A DNA stretch of 64,000 bases, from the NCBI RefSeq assembly GCF_001721295.1, contig NZ_MDDS01000035.1, positions 1 through 64,000 of the forward strand. Reading direction: 5' to 3'. Numbering within the stretch: position 1 is the first letter of the stretch; each line of letters opens with the position of its first letter. Origin of the DNA: Sphingomonas turrisvirgatae. Lineage in GTDB: Bacteria; Pseudomonadota; Alphaproteobacteria; Sphingomonadales; Sphingomonadaceae. The notes below the pieces were generated by a model that saw nothing but the letters and a program-made list of their open reading frames with translations, was not told the DNA's origin and did not search any database. The translations under genes and the position numbers were made by a program. Positions 43,900 through 52,400 of this stretch are shown here, piece after piece.

Positions 43900-44976
43900 A
43901 TGGCGACGAGCATCGACAAGAATGGCGGCGCGACCGGCCTGAACGGACGGGCAGGCTTCCCCTCGCTCAATCAGCGCAGCTTCGCCCCATTCAAGATCGC
44001 GACGGTGATCGACGCGGTGGCGGGCCGGGGCATCACCGCGGAAACCGTGCTCGAACGCACCGGCCTGACGCCAGCGGCCGTGCGCGATCCGCATACGCTG
44101 ACGTCGATCGGCCAGTATCTGATCGCGTGCGAGAACATCATCGCGGCCGGTGCGCAGTTCCAGGACGCCTTCGCGATCGGATCGCGCCTGCACCTGTCGG
44201 CTTATGGAATGTACGGCTATGCGTTGATGTGCTCGCCCACGATGCGCGACTTTTTCGACTTCGCCGTCCGCTACCAACCCCTCGCCACCCCCACCGTCCG
44301 CCTCGAATGGCGCACGGAGGGCGACGTGGCGATTTGGCGGTTCCGGGAAATCTATCGCGACGTGATGAGCAGCGAGGTGCGCACCTTCCTGGTGCGGCAG
44401 CAGATGAAGATGACCTTCACGCATATCCGCGATACGACCGGGGCCGACAATCTGCCGGTGCGGGCGCTGTTCACCCTGCCCGAGGATGCGCAGGCGGCGA
44501 ACGATGCCGAGGCGCTGTCATGCCCGTGTTTCTATGACGAGGGCGCGAACGAGCTTCACTACCCGATCGGCATCCTCGACCAGACGCCCGAGCTCGGCAA
44601 CCGGCTAACGCGCACGATGCTGGAGGAGACCTGCGATCGACTGATCGGCCAAGCCCGTGTGTCCTCGGGCCTGTCAGGCGAGGTGTATCAGTTGCTGATG
44701 AAGGCGCCGAGCGAATTTCCCTCCATGACGGCGGTCGCGGCGCAGCTCGGCCTGCAGGAGCGCACGCTGCGGCGGCGACTGGCGGCGGAGGACACCAGCT
44801 ATGGCGAGATCGTCGACGATGTCCGCCGCAGACTGGCGATCGAATATCTCCAGAGCACCCGGATGAGCGTGGATGATGTCGCATGGAAAGTGGGGTTCAG
44901 CGACAGTGCGAACCTGCGCCGCGCGGTTCGCCGCTGGACCGGCAAGACGATCAGCGAACTGCGATCGGGCGTGTAG
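43900..44976 (+). CDS. AraC family transcriptional regulator (Arabinose_bd N-domain)
   Basis: 358 residues from ATG 43900 with GGGGA just upstream; a longer open frame from 43843 would overlap the operator-like repeats. The N-terminal ~200 residues match the Arabinose_bd domain of OruR/ArgR-like activators (YGMYGYALMCSPTMRDFFDFAVRY). The C-terminus has two HTH motifs: MTAVAAQLGLQERTLRRRLA and MSVDDVAWKVGFSDSANLRRAVRRWTGKT. It likely controls the divergent TonB receptor operon. The ligand may be its imported substrate. Confidence 0.88.
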   Translation: MATSIDKNGGATGLNGRAGFPSLNQRSFAPFKIATVIDAVAGRGITAETVLERTGLTPAAVRDPHTLTSIGQYLIACENIIAAGAQFQDAFAIGSRLHLSAYGMYGYALMCSPTMRDFFDFAVRYQPLATPTVRLEWRTEGDVAIWRFREIYRDVMSSEVRTFLVRQQMKMTFTHIRDTTGADNLPVRALFTLPEDAQAANDAEALSCPCFYDEGANELHYPIGILDQTPELGNRLTRTMLEETCDRLIGQARVSSGLSGEVYQLLMKAPSEFPSMTAVAAQLGLQERTLRRRLAAEDTSYGEIVDDVRRRLAIEYLQSTRMSVDDVAWKVGFSDSANLRRAVRRWTGKTISELRSGV

Positions 44977-45589
44977 ATGGGCGGGCCGGCGAAGCGGGGC
45001 GGTTCGTTGAAAATATGGTGCGCGACGCAGTCGGTAGCGAATTGGTCTCTGATGAATTCCCTGCAAGAACAGGGTATCTACAGGGAAATCATCTTTTTCT
45101 GGAGCTAGTCGAGCATGCGCAGTGCCCAGCAAATGGCAGATTTGCGTCGGTTGGGTCACGATTTTCCCTAAGTTGATAACAGGGAATTGAGCCGCGCTAT
45201 CTGGGTACGAACTGCTCGTGATCAGGGAAGCGGGCACCCGCAAGCAGGGAACAACCGTTGCGCGGAAGAGCCGCAGATTGGCACGTGAACCGATTTAGCG
45301 GTCGGCCATTTCTGCGTGCAGCAGGACTGTAGCCCAACCGCCCTGCTGCGCCAGGATCTGCTCGCTCAGAACCTCAACTGAGCGTGCGCTCGAAGTGCCC
45401 CGCCAGGTGCCTGGATCACACTCCTCCATGCCGGAACATTCGCCTGGCTGGAGCGAGTGCTCCGAGGCGATGGAGTCCGATGGAGCCGGTTGCCCGTACC
45501 CTGGTTCTAGATCGAACCATCGAGCTACCGGTCATCAAGGCGGTTTTTCGTTCGCTTGGCGTCTCGGCGATGAAAGGCAACCGGCTCGC
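44977..45589. other. Long gap with an array of CAGGGAA motifs and decayed protein-like reading frame
   Basis: Between the AraC gene and the hydratase fragment there is no intact gene. Between 45056 and 45252 the motif CAGGGAA or its complement TTCCCTG occurs five times exactly (near 45057, 45081, 45180, 45223, 45245) and twice with one change (45070, 45164). From about 45340 to 45570 the plus strand reads protein-like sequence (for example PGAWITLLHAGTFAWLERVL) but with several in-frame stops. I could not identify it. The area looks like the remains of an insertion. Confidence 0.5.
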
Positions 45590-45759
45590 CGTCAGCCGGC
45601 CTTGCGCCCGACGATCCGGCGCCCTTCCGCCTCTCAGAAACGCATATTGATCGTCTGCGCGGCATATGCACCGTCGGCATCGGTCGGTTCGAGCCAATTG
45701 CGCAGCGGCGAAATGGCCCCGCTCGAATAGGCGTCGCGCAACCGCCGGGCGAGTGTCAT
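45590..45759 (-). pseudogene. 2-keto-4-pentenoate hydratase N-terminal fragment
   Basis: The frame from ATG 45759 gives 41 residues starting MTLARRLRDAYSSGAISPLR and reading PTDADGAYAAQTINMRF, a match to the N-terminus of MhpD/BphH-type hydratases. It stops at a TGA (45634-45636) where the family has a Trp. Beyond it the same frame continues EAEGRRIVGRKAG, again family-like, before another stop that a one-base deletion would explain. After about 45590 the similarity ends. The rest of the gene (over 200 codons) is missing. It sits 15 bases after the DoxX-associated membrane protein gene on the same strand, so it was once the next gene in that operon. Confidence 0.75.
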
Positions 45760-45774
45760 GCACGCCTTGGGTCA

Positions 45775-45978
45775 TCAACCTTCTCCGGGCGCGCCGCCCC
45801 GATGCGCGGCGGCACGGGCGTCGAACCACAGCTTGAGGAAGGTCAGCACCCCGGCGAGCAGGGGCGTCCCGTAGTCATAGAGGCGCAGCGGCCGCTCGAA
45901 AAAGGTGGTCGAGGCCAGCACCACGGCGATCAGCGTGACCGCTACGACGCCTAACAATATCACGACGTGACGCTTCAT
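45775..45978 (-). CDS. Small membrane protein of the DoxX pair (67 aa), RPLR.YD motif
   Basis: Start at ATG 45978, which overlaps the DoxX-like gene stop (ATGA). Two hydrophobic segments (residues ~5-24 and ~37-52) are separated by FFERPLRLYDYGTP. The RPLR.YD motif, followed by L..FL.LWF, is shared with the small membrane protein at 60802-60987, which also follows a DoxX-like gene. The basic/acidic tail is RAAAHRGGAPGEG. No function is known; pairing with DoxX suggests a small accessory subunit. Confidence 0.7.
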   Translation of the reverse strand: MKRHVVILLGVVAVTLIAVVLASTTFFERPLRLYDYGTPLLAGVLTFLKLWFDARAAAHRGGAPGEG

Positions 45979-46439
45979 GGCCGGTGCGCCCCCGCGTCGT
46001 TCGATCGCAGCCCGTCCCAGAACCAAAGCGGGGCGGAACGGCGCTTGCAGAAGCCCGCATAATGGCCACCATAGGCCAATAGCAGGAAGCCGATCAGGAT
46101 CAGTTCCTGTATGCCGGTGAACAGCTGGCGGGGATGCGGCGATATCAGCAGGTTGAGATAGATGATCACGGCGCTGATCGCAGCCATGAAGATCAGCGCC
46201 AGCGGCACGAAGCGGTTCAGCACCAGCATCGCGCCGAGTACGATCTCGAGATATTTGACGCCCTGATACATGCCGACCTCGGACAGCGCGGCCATATAGT
46301 CGCCAACGGCGCCCGCCTTGCTGAAATCGGGAACCACGCCCATCACGGCATAGTTCAGCCCCGACACCAGGAAATGGATGCCGTAATAGAGCCTGGCAAA
46401 CAGGACGATATAGTGCCAGCGCGATCCGCCTGCCGTCAT
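45975..46439 (-). CDS. DoxX-like membrane protein
   Basis: 154 residues from the ATG at 46439. Four hydrophobic helices are seen (FARLYYGIHFLVSGLNYAV, VKYLEIVLGAMLVLNRFVPLALI, AAISAVIIYLNLLI, ELILIGFLLLAYGGHYAGF). The pattern ARLYYG.HFL.SGLNY and Y.VKYLE with NRFVPLAL is the DoxX/SURF4-like signature. DoxX-like proteins are linked to quinone or thiosulfate redox in some bacteria; the role here is unknown. It overlaps the small membrane protein gene by four bases. A paralogous pair lies at 60802-61484. Confidence 0.8.
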   Translation of the reverse strand: MTAGGSRWHYIVLFARLYYGIHFLVSGLNYAVMGVVPDFSKAGAVGDYMAALSEVGMYQGVKYLEIVLGAMLVLNRFVPLALIFMAAISAVIIYLNLLISPHPRQLFTGIQELILIGFLLLAYGGHYAGFCKRRSAPLWFWDGLRSNDAGAHRP

Positions 46440-46542
46440 GTTTCGCTCCCGGTGAGTGATCCCCAAGGCTAGCCGACGGCCGGTAATCGCGACACGGGCA
46501 GTTGCCGCCGCGTCCACCTTCCGGACAATGACGTCGTGCCGA

Positions 46543-47289
46543 TCAATTCTCGAACGATGCCGCGATCGCCCGCGCGCTTTCCTGGAGCAGCGGGACGTAA
46601 TTGTTCAGCGCATCACCGAGCACCACGGCCGAGGTCGGGAAGGTGGTGCACAAGGCGCCGACCGCGGTCGAATAGACGACCACCGGTACCGCGATCGTGC
46701 TGGTGCGCTCCGGCTCGCCGCCGCTGCGCAGGGCATAGCCCTTTTCCGCAGCCTGCGCGATACGATAGCGCGCCGCCGCGACGCCGTCGCCGCGCACGTC
46801 GTCGGGTCCGCTGCGCCGGCGATGCCGCTCCAAAACCGCCTCACGATCCTCGGTCGTGCAGGCCGAGAGGTAGGCGCAGCCCATCGCCGTCGTAGTCATC
46901 GGCAGGTGCAGGCCGGTGCGGCCGCTGTCGAACACGAACGGGTTGCTGTCGCGAGTCGTTTCCTGAACGACCATCACATCGTCCTCGGGCGTGGCGAAGG
47001 TGAGCGGCCAGCGCAGCCGCTTTTGCAATTCGGCAAGCACCGGCGCGGCCTTTTCCGCCAGCCGGCTCTCGGGCTTGTAGCCCGCACTGAGCGACAGGAT
47101 CTGCGACGTCAGCCGGATCGCGCTCTTGCCGCTCACCCGCTCGGTATAGCCGAAGCTGCACAGGCTATCGACCATACGATGGATCGCCGGGCGGGAAATC
47201 CCGGTTACGCGATGCAGGTCGACCACGGTGCAGATCCCAAGGTCGTTGATCGATTTGATGACCGTCAGCAAACGTCCGTCAATCGCCAT
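46543..47289 (-). CDS. IclR family transcriptional regulator
   Basis: 248 residues from ATG 47289, with AAGGAGAGGCAC upstream. The winged HTH is at the N-terminus (TVVDLHRVTGISRPAIHRMVDSLCSFGYTERV). The C-terminal effector domain carries LHLPMTTTAMGCAYL and YALRSGGEPERTSTIAVPV typical of IclR/PcaR-like proteins. IclR regulators control aromatic catabolic operons with the pathway substrate as effector. It lies 49 bases downstream of the C-C hydrolase gene (47339-48175) and on the same strand. It is the best candidate to bind the AT-rich motifs at 48367 and 60447. Confidence 0.88.
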   Translation of the reverse strand: MAIDGRLLTVIKSINDLGICTVVDLHRVTGISRPAIHRMVDSLCSFGYTERVSGKSAIRLTSQILSLSAGYKPESRLAEKAAPVLAELQKRLRWPLTFATPEDDVMVVQETTRDSNPFVFDSGRTGLHLPMTTTAMGCAYLSACTTEDREAVLERHRRRSGPDDVRGDGVAAARYRIAQAAEKGYALRSGGEPERTSTIAVPVVVYSTAVGALCTTFPTSAVVLGDALNNYVPLLQESARAIAASFEN

Positions 47290-47338
47290 GTGCCTCTCCT
47301 TGCGTCTTCCCTGCCGGCTTCGCCCGCGTCGGTGCGGA

Positions 47339-48175
47339 TCAGTTCGGGGGGTTATCCTTGATGAAACGGTCGACCATGGTGTTGAACTCGGCGGCATGTT
47401 CGAGTTGCAGCCAGTGGCCGCAGCGGTTGACGATCAGCGCGCGCGAATCCCGGATCATCTGGGTCAGTCGAAGCGCATGGGTGAAATGCGTCACGCGATC
47501 GTCGCGGCCGTGCATCAGTAGCGCCGGCGCCTTGATCGTCGGGATCATTTCCTGGTTGAGCCGCACCATCGGGCCCTTGCCATGGCCGCCGATCCAGTTG
47601 TCGACATGCGCGCGCTGCGCCAGCGTATTGGCGAGTCGCTCAGCGATCAGCTCGTCGGTCACGTTCGACGAATCGAATGTCATGACGCTGGTCAGCGCGC
47701 GGATCGTCTCGATGCTCGGCTCGAAATAGGCGCGTTCCAGCACCTTGACGCCTTCGGTCAGGCCGCCCGCTTCGAAGATGCCGGGCACGCCCGACGGCGA
47801 TCCCATGGTGATGAGATGCGACACCAGCTCGGGCCGTTCATACGCCAGTCGGATGACCGATGCGCCACCCATCGAATTGCCGACCACTGCAGCCTGCTCG
47901 ATACCCAGCGCCTCCAGCAGCTCAGCAAGCGCGCCGGAATTGTCGCGGTTTTCATAAGCGACTGGCTGCGACTTGCCCCAGCCGGGCAGGTCCACCGCCA
48001 ACACGCGGTAATGCTGCGAGAGATAGGGAATGTTCGGGTTGTAGTTGCTCCAGCCCGATGCGCCCGGCCCGCCGCCATGCACCAGCACCACCGGATGGCC
48101 GCTGCCGGCCTCATTATAGTGGATGTCCCAGTTTTTGGTCTTGATCCGCTTGCTCGTGGCTTCCTGAGTCAGCAC
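47339..48175 (-). CDS. C-C bond hydrolase (meta-cleavage product hydrolase, BphD/HsaD-like)
   Basis: About 278 residues. The GTG at 48175 is favoured because GGAGGA abuts the longer frame's GTG at 48184 but is well spaced from this one. Numbering below uses the longer frame. LVHGGGPGASGWSNY is the oxyanion region, GNSMGGAS the nucleophile elbow (S104), GRDDR the acid (D228/D229) and RCGHWLQLEHAAEF the His (H257). The signature matches enzymes that hydrolyse 2-hydroxy-6-oxo-hexa-2,4-dienoates from extradiol cleavage. The products normally are 2-hydroxypenta-2,4-dienoate and an acid. The matching extradiol dioxygenase is at 59509-60399. Confidence 0.9.
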   Translation of the reverse strand: MLTQEATSKRIKTKNWDIHYNEAGSGHPVVLVHGGGPGASGWSNYNPNIPYLSQHYRVLAVDLPGWGKSQPVAYENRDNSGALAELLEALGIEQAAVVGNSMGGASVIRLAYERPELVSHLITMGSPSGVPGIFEAGGLTEGVKVLERAYFEPSIETIRALTSVMTFDSSNVTDELIAERLANTLAQRAHVDNWIGGHGKGPMVRLNQEMIPTIKAPALLMHGRDDRVTHFTHALRLTQMIRDSRALIVNRCGHWLQLEHAAEFNTMVDRFIKDNPPN

Positions 48176-48184
48176 CTTATCCAC

Positions 48185-48446
48185 TCCTCCCGGGCCGGCT
48201 CGAGGCCGACCGTTCCGGCTTCACCTGTCCGCCTCGCGGACAGCTCGACAGTTTTTTCCAGGGCGCTTCTCGCGTCGCCCTCCACACCCAGCGCATCGTC
48301 ACCGACGACCCGCCCACAAGCGGGATGACACCACCCGCTGGCTGCTGTAGGCAGATAGCAGGTTCCAGAATATACATTCAACAAATATCTGCACTGATGC
48401 ATTGCACCGGCCCTGGCCGGGTGCGACACATGATTAGCGAGAGGAC
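48185..48446. promoter_or_regulatory. Divergent promoter region between C-C hydrolase and MHS transporter genes
   Basis: About 260 bases without a gene. An AT-rich segment at 48361-48392 stands out in otherwise GC-rich DNA and holds the motif described at 48367-48378. A partial GC-rich palindrome related to the CGGGATGAC arm is seen near 48308-48330. Both flanking genes read outward, so both promoters probably lie here. Confidence 0.6.
48367..48378 (-). promoter_or_regulatory. Candidate operator, motif AATGTATATTCT
   Basis: On the minus strand this reads AATGTATATTCT. It is 10 of 12 identical to ATTGTATATTGT at 60447-60458, the promoter region of the extradiol/gentisate operon. The core TGTATATT is shared. 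Both sites are in unusually AT-rich short stretches of promoter DNA. An IclR regulator is encoded nearby at 46543. Confidence 0.5.
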
Positions 48447-49820
48447 ATGGCTGAAATGGCGGATGACCAGACTGCGTCCAGAATGCGCCGCCGCGCGCTT
48501 TGGTCGAGCTACCTCGGTTCAGCGATCGAATATTACGACTTCCTGCTCTACGGCATCGCCGCCGCCCTGGTGTTTCCCAAGGTGTTCTTCGCGCTCGATC
48601 CCAAGGTTGCGGTTCTCGCGTCCTTCGCGACCCTGGCGGTCGGCTATGTCGCGCGACCGCTGGGGGCGATCTTCTTTGGTCATTATGGCGATCGCATCGG
48701 CCGCAAGAAGATGCTGATGATGACGCTCTATCTGATGGGCGCCGCCAGCTTCCTGATGGGCGCGCTCCCCTCGCATGCGCAAGTTGGCATCGCCGCGCCG
48801 ATCGCGCTGATCCTGCTCCGGCTGGTTCAAGGCTTCGCCGTCGGAGGTGAATGGGCCGGCGCGACGCTGCTGTCGATGGAGCATGCCGGGAAGAAGTCGC
48901 GCGGGTTTGCGGCCTCGATCGTCGGTTCGGGCGCGCCCACTGGCGCGGTGATGGCGACGGTGGTGCTGATGCCCTTCGCCGCGATGGACGAATCGGCATT
49001 CCTCAGCTGGGGCTGGCGCGTGCCGTTCCTGCTCAGCGCGCTACTCGTCGCGCTCGCCGTCTATCTGCGCCGCTCGGTCGAGGAGACGCCCGACTTCGTC
49101 GCGATGCAGCAGGCGCAGGCGCGCGATGCCGCCGCGCCCCGCCCGATCCCGCTGTTCGTGATCTTCCGCGCCTATCCACGGGCGCTGGTCAACGGCGTGC
49201 TGGGCTCGCTCGCCTGCCTCGCCATGACGACGCTCGCCGCGACCTTCCTCATCAACTATGCGATCAGCGTCGGCAGCCATGACCGATCGCAGGCGCTCGG
49301 CACGCTGACGATCGTCAACATCATCCACATCTTCGCCATCCCCGCCTTCGCCATCCTCTCGGATCGAGTCGGGCGCCGTCCGGTGATGCTGTTCGGTGCG
49401 ATCGCGGGCATGGTGCTGATCTTCCCGATCTTCTGGCTGGTGCGCTCGGGCGATGGCTGGGCGCTGTTCCTCGCGCTGGTGCTCGCCAATCCGGTCGTCC
49501 ACGCCATGATGGGCGGGCCGCTCAGCGCCTGGCTGGGCGAGAAGTTCGCCGCTGACATCCGCTACAGCGGCATGGCGGTGACCTTCCAGCTCGGCTCGAC
49601 GCTCGCGGCCGGCTTCACGCCACTGCTCGCCACCTGGCTGTTGATGCGCGGCAACGGCACCGATCCGACGGCGGTCGGCGTATTCTACATCACGCTGTGC
49701 GTCATTTCCGCCCTCGCCATCCTGCGAGCGCCGGAAAGCTTCCGCAAAACCCTCGATCTCACCACGCCGCCGGGCGCAGCGGGATCGCGCGGGCCGGCGG
49801 CGCAGCCGGTCGCCGATTGA
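48447..49820 (+). CDS. MHS-family MFS transporter (metabolite:H+ symporter)
   Basis: 457 residues (start may be the second ATG at 48456, better spaced from GAGAGGA). Typical MHS signatures appear: GSAIEYYDFLLYGIAAALVFPKVFF, GHYGDRIGRKKMLMMTLYLMG and GFAVGGEWAGATLLSMEHA. About 12 helices are predicted. Members import dicarboxylates, shikimate, benzoate-like and hydroxybenzoate compounds with protons. Its placement at the head of the plus-strand cluster suggests uptake of the aromatic substrate. Confidence 0.9.
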   Translation: MAEMADDQTASRMRRRALWSSYLGSAIEYYDFLLYGIAAALVFPKVFFALDPKVAVLASFATLAVGYVARPLGAIFFGHYGDRIGRKKMLMMTLYLMGAASFLMGALPSHAQVGIAAPIALILLRLVQGFAVGGEWAGATLLSMEHAGKKSRGFAASIVGSGAPTGAVMATVVLMPFAAMDESAFLSWGWRVPFLLSALLVALAVYLRRSVEETPDFVAMQQAQARDAAAPRPIPLFVIFRAYPRALVNGVLGSLACLAMTTLAATFLINYAISVGSHDRSQALGTLTIVNIIHIFAIPAFAILSDRVGRRPVMLFGAIAGMVLIFPIFWLVRSGDGWALFLALVLANPVVHAMMGGPLSAWLGEKFAADIRYSGMAVTFQLGSTLAAGFTPLLATWLLMRGNGTDPTAVGVFYITLCVISALAILRAPESFRKTLDLTTPPGAAGSRGPAAQPVAD

Positions 49821-49825
49821 CGCGC

Positions 49826-49859
49826 GGGCGGCGGGCAACCCCGCCGCCCCGCCCCTTTT
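49826..49859 (+). terminator. Rho-independent terminator-like hairpin after the MHS gene
   Basis: GGGCGGCGGG-CAAC-CCCGCCGCCC forms a 10-bp perfect stem, followed by CGCCCCTTTTC. It is immediately downstream of the transporter stop and separates that gene from the SDR operon. Confidence 0.7.
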
Positions 49860-49971
49860 CTCGATGTCCACTCTACGGGCGCGCGCGCCGCGGCGCCTTC
49901 GCAAAATGGGCGACGTTGCCCAAAGCTGGAGGCCACGGACCAGGCGCCGTTTTTCGAGACAGAGGAAGACC

Positions 49972-50922
49972 ATGGGCAGGTTGCAAGGCAAGGTGGCAAT
50001 CGTGTTCGGCGCTGGGCCGAACATCGGCGGTACCATCGCCCATTTCTTGGCGCGCGAAGGGGCAAGCGTTGCGGTCAGCGACGTCAGCCAGGCTGCCGCC
50101 GACGAGACCGTCGCATTCATCCGCGACCGGGGGTTCCAGGCGCACGCGCTGCAGGGTGACGCCACCGCCGCCGCGGATGTCGAACGCATCGTGGCGCAGA
50201 CCGTCGCGGTCTATGGCCGCGTCGACATTGCCGTGAACATGGCCGGACGGGTACATTGGTCGCACCTGCTCGACATGGATCTGGACGACTGGCGCGATGC
50301 GGTGCTCAGCTTCCCGACGGCCGGTCTGCTCACCACCAAGGCGGTCGCGCGGGCGATGATCGATGCCGGCCATGGCGGATCGATCATCCACCTTCTGTCC
50401 ACCGCCGCGCATTTCGGCGAGGCGGACGGTGCTGCCTATACCTCGTCCAAGGCGGCGCTGCTCAGCTTCGCTCGCTCGGCGGCGATGGACCTCGCCGCCT
50501 TTGGCATTCGCGTGAACACGGTGACGCCGTGCGCCATGGAGCATCAGCTGTGGACGCTGATGAAGGACGAGGTGCTCGACCCCAATTGGCAGGCGCCCAC
50601 GCATGCCGCCTTCTATTCGCGCGACGACTATCTGAAGATGCTGCCGCTTCAGCGCTTCCCGCGTGCGTCGGACCTCGCCTGGGCAACCGTATTCCTCGCT
50701 TCGGACGAAGCTTCCGTGATCACCGGGATCGACATTCCGGTCGATGCCGGCCTGCGCCACAAATACCCCACCTGGACGCCGGGCGCGCATAGCGGCGTCA
50801 ACATCAAGGACTATGCGGCAAACGCCCGCGTCACGCGCTTCGGCGAGGCTCAGGAACGGCTGATTCCCGGCCACGCCGCGAGCGCGTCCGGCTCCGCCGC
50901 CGATCGACAGGAGAATCAGTGA
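49972..50922 (+). CDS. SDR family oxidoreductase
   Basis: 316 residues from ATG 49972, with AGAGGA upstream. The Rossmann motif is GKVAIVFGAGPNIGGTIA and the NMAGRVHWSH segment corresponds to the NAG motif. The catalytic Ser (LLSTAAHFG) and YxxxK (AAYTSSKAALLS) are present. It is classical SDR in the first ~250 residues, with a longer C-terminal tail (residues ~255-316) that is unusual. It is the first gene of the five-gene unit with the Rieske oxygenase, which suggests a cis-dihydrodiol or alcohol dehydrogenase role. The substrate is inferred, not shown. Confidence 0.85.
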   Translation: MGRLQGKVAIVFGAGPNIGGTIAHFLAREGASVAVSDVSQAAADETVAFIRDRGFQAHALQGDATAAADVERIVAQTVAVYGRVDIAVNMAGRVHWSHLLDMDLDDWRDAVLSFPTAGLLTTKAVARAMIDAGHGGSIIHLLSTAAHFGEADGAAYTSSKAALLSFARSAAMDLAAFGIRVNTVTPCAMEHQLWTLMKDEVLDPNWQAPTHAAFYSRDDYLKMLPLQRFPRASDLAWATVFLASDEASVITGIDIPVDAGLRHKYPTWTPGAHSGVNIKDYAANARVTRFGEAQERLIPGHAASASGSAADRQENQ

Positions 50923-52097
50923 TGACCGAGCGTGTCGCCGAAGGCGCCATGATGGAGCGCCTGCGCAAGCTGCACCTGACCGGCTCGGACACGGCCATGG
51001 GCAAGCTGCTGCGCAGCTTCTGGCAACCCGTCGCGCTCGCCGACTCGGTGGTGCCCGGCAAGGCCCGGCCCCTCCGCGTGATGGGTGAGGACCTTACCCT
51101 CTATCGCGGCGACAGCGGCAAGCCGTTCCTGGTCGGTGGCCTCTGCCCGCACCGTCGCACGATGCTCGCCAATGGCTGGGTGCAGGGCGATGAGATCCGT
51201 TGCATGTACCATGGCTGGAAGTTCAACGGCGCCGGTGCGTGCACCGAACGGCCGGCCGAGCGCACCGCGGGCAATGCCGGGGTCAAGATCGTCAGCTACC
51301 CGGTGCACGAATATGCCGGGCTGATCTTCGCCTATATGGGTGAGGGCGAGGCGCCCGAATTCGAACTGCCGCGCAAGTCGGTGTTCGAACGTCCCGGCGC
51401 GCTCCAATTCGCCCGGCTCGAAACCTGGCCGTGCAACTGGCTCCAGCAGGTCGAGAATTCGATGGACGCCGTGCATGTCAGCTTCGTGCATCATTGGGGC
51501 ATGGTCGGGTCGTTCGGCGCGGTGGTCGCGGCGACGGTGCCCGAACTCTCCTATGAGGAGACCGACGCCGGCATCCGCCAGACCGCGGTGCGCTCGGCCG
51601 GTTCGACCCGTGTGTCCGACTGGACCTTCCCCAACAACAACCACATCTCGCACCCGACGCTCGAACTCGACGATCCCTGGGTCGATGTCGGCGTGTGGAT
51701 GACGCCGGTCGATGACGAGAACACGATGCGGTTCCTGATCTACTCGATCCCCGCCTCCACGCCCGAGGCGGACGCACGCATCCGCGACTATTTCGATACA
51801 TATTCCGAATATAATCCGGCCGATCACCACGATGACCTGTTCGTCAACGGCAACCTGCCCGACGACAGACTGGTGCAGCTGACCTCGGCGCAGGACTATG
51901 TCGCAGCGGTCGGCCAAGGCACGATCGTCGATCGCACCAAGGAAGTGCTCGGCCGCTCGGACATGGGCATCGCCTTGCTCCGCCGGCTCTACTGGCGCGA
52001 GATGGACGCGATCGAAAAGGGTGTGCCGGGCAAGCGCTGGAAGCGACTTTCCGCCGACGCGCACATGCCCAAGCAGGTCAACGAGATCGCCGGCTGA
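50922..52097 (+). CDS. Rieske 2Fe-2S ring-hydroxylating / demethylating oxygenase
   Basis: 391 residues from the ATG at 50922, which shares one base with the SDR stop (TGATG); AGGAGA lies seven bases upstream. The Rieske cluster ligands are CPH (C75, H77) and CMYH (C94, H97). The mononuclear iron region is ENSMDAVHVSFVHHW (D182 bridge, H185, H190/191). Size and the single-subunit form resemble VanA, KshA and phthalate 4,5-dioxygenase types. It needs a reductase or ferredoxin partner, and none is encoded in the window. It would oxygenate or O-demethylate an aromatic substrate before ring cleavage. Confidence 0.9.
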   Translation: MTERVAEGAMMERLRKLHLTGSDTAMGKLLRSFWQPVALADSVVPGKARPLRVMGEDLTLYRGDSGKPFLVGGLCPHRRTMLANGWVQGDEIRCMYHGWKFNGAGACTERPAERTAGNAGVKIVSYPVHEYAGLIFAYMGEGEAPEFELPRKSVFERPGALQFARLETWPCNWLQQVENSMDAVHVSFVHHWGMVGSFGAVVAATVPELSYEETDAGIRQTAVRSAGSTRVSDWTFPNNNHISHPTLELDDPWVDVGVWMTPVDDENTMRFLIYSIPASTPEADARIRDYFDTYSEYNPADHHDDLFVNGNLPDDRLVQLTSAQDYVAAVGQGTIVDRTKEVLGRSDMGIALLRRLYWREMDAIEKGVPGKRWKRLSADAHMPKQVNEIAG

Positions 52098-52114
52098 TCG
52101 CTGCCGACCGCCCG

Positions 52115-52354
52115 ATGCGACCCGCCGACTTCGCCACGATCGACACGCGATTGTTCGAGCGCCTGCTCTGGGGCTCGCTCGATGCGCTGCGCATTCGCTT
52201 GACCGACGGGCGCAGCGTGACCGGACAGCCGGTGGCGCTGCATCGGTGGGGCGCAACCGGTGATGCGGATGCCGAGCCGGCCGGCGAGATCCGCCTGATC
52301 GCAAACGGCGAGACGCTTACCCTGTCCTATGACCAGATCGCCGACATCGAATGA
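52115..52354 (+). CDS. Small conserved hypothetical protein (79 aa) in the Rieske operon
   Basis: A soluble 79-residue protein lying between the Rieske oxygenase and acyl-CoA dehydrogenase genes on the same strand (17 and 46 bases away). It has beta-rich character with ALRIRLTDGRSVTGQPVAL and EIRLIANGETLTL, and no cysteine or transmembrane segment. No family is recognised. Its position suggests an accessory or stabilising role for the oxygenase, but that is only a guess. Confidence 0.6.
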   Translation: MRPADFATIDTRLFERLLWGSLDALRIRLTDGRSVTGQPVALHRWGATGDADAEPAGEIRLIANGETLTLSYDQIADIE

Positions 52355-52400
52355 TCGCGTGCGCATCGTCCTTCGCGCCGCCCCAGAGTGAGACCTGACC

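Noticed and set aside
45384..45730. Short plus-strand open frames in the gap after the AraC gene
   Set aside because: They overlap each other and the hydratase fragment in different frames and lack ribosome sites and similarity; treated as part of a decayed region.
48176..48999. Minus-strand open frame across the divergent promoter and MHS transporter gene
   Set aside because: Arg/Ser-rich antisense of a clear transporter, and it runs through the promoter region.
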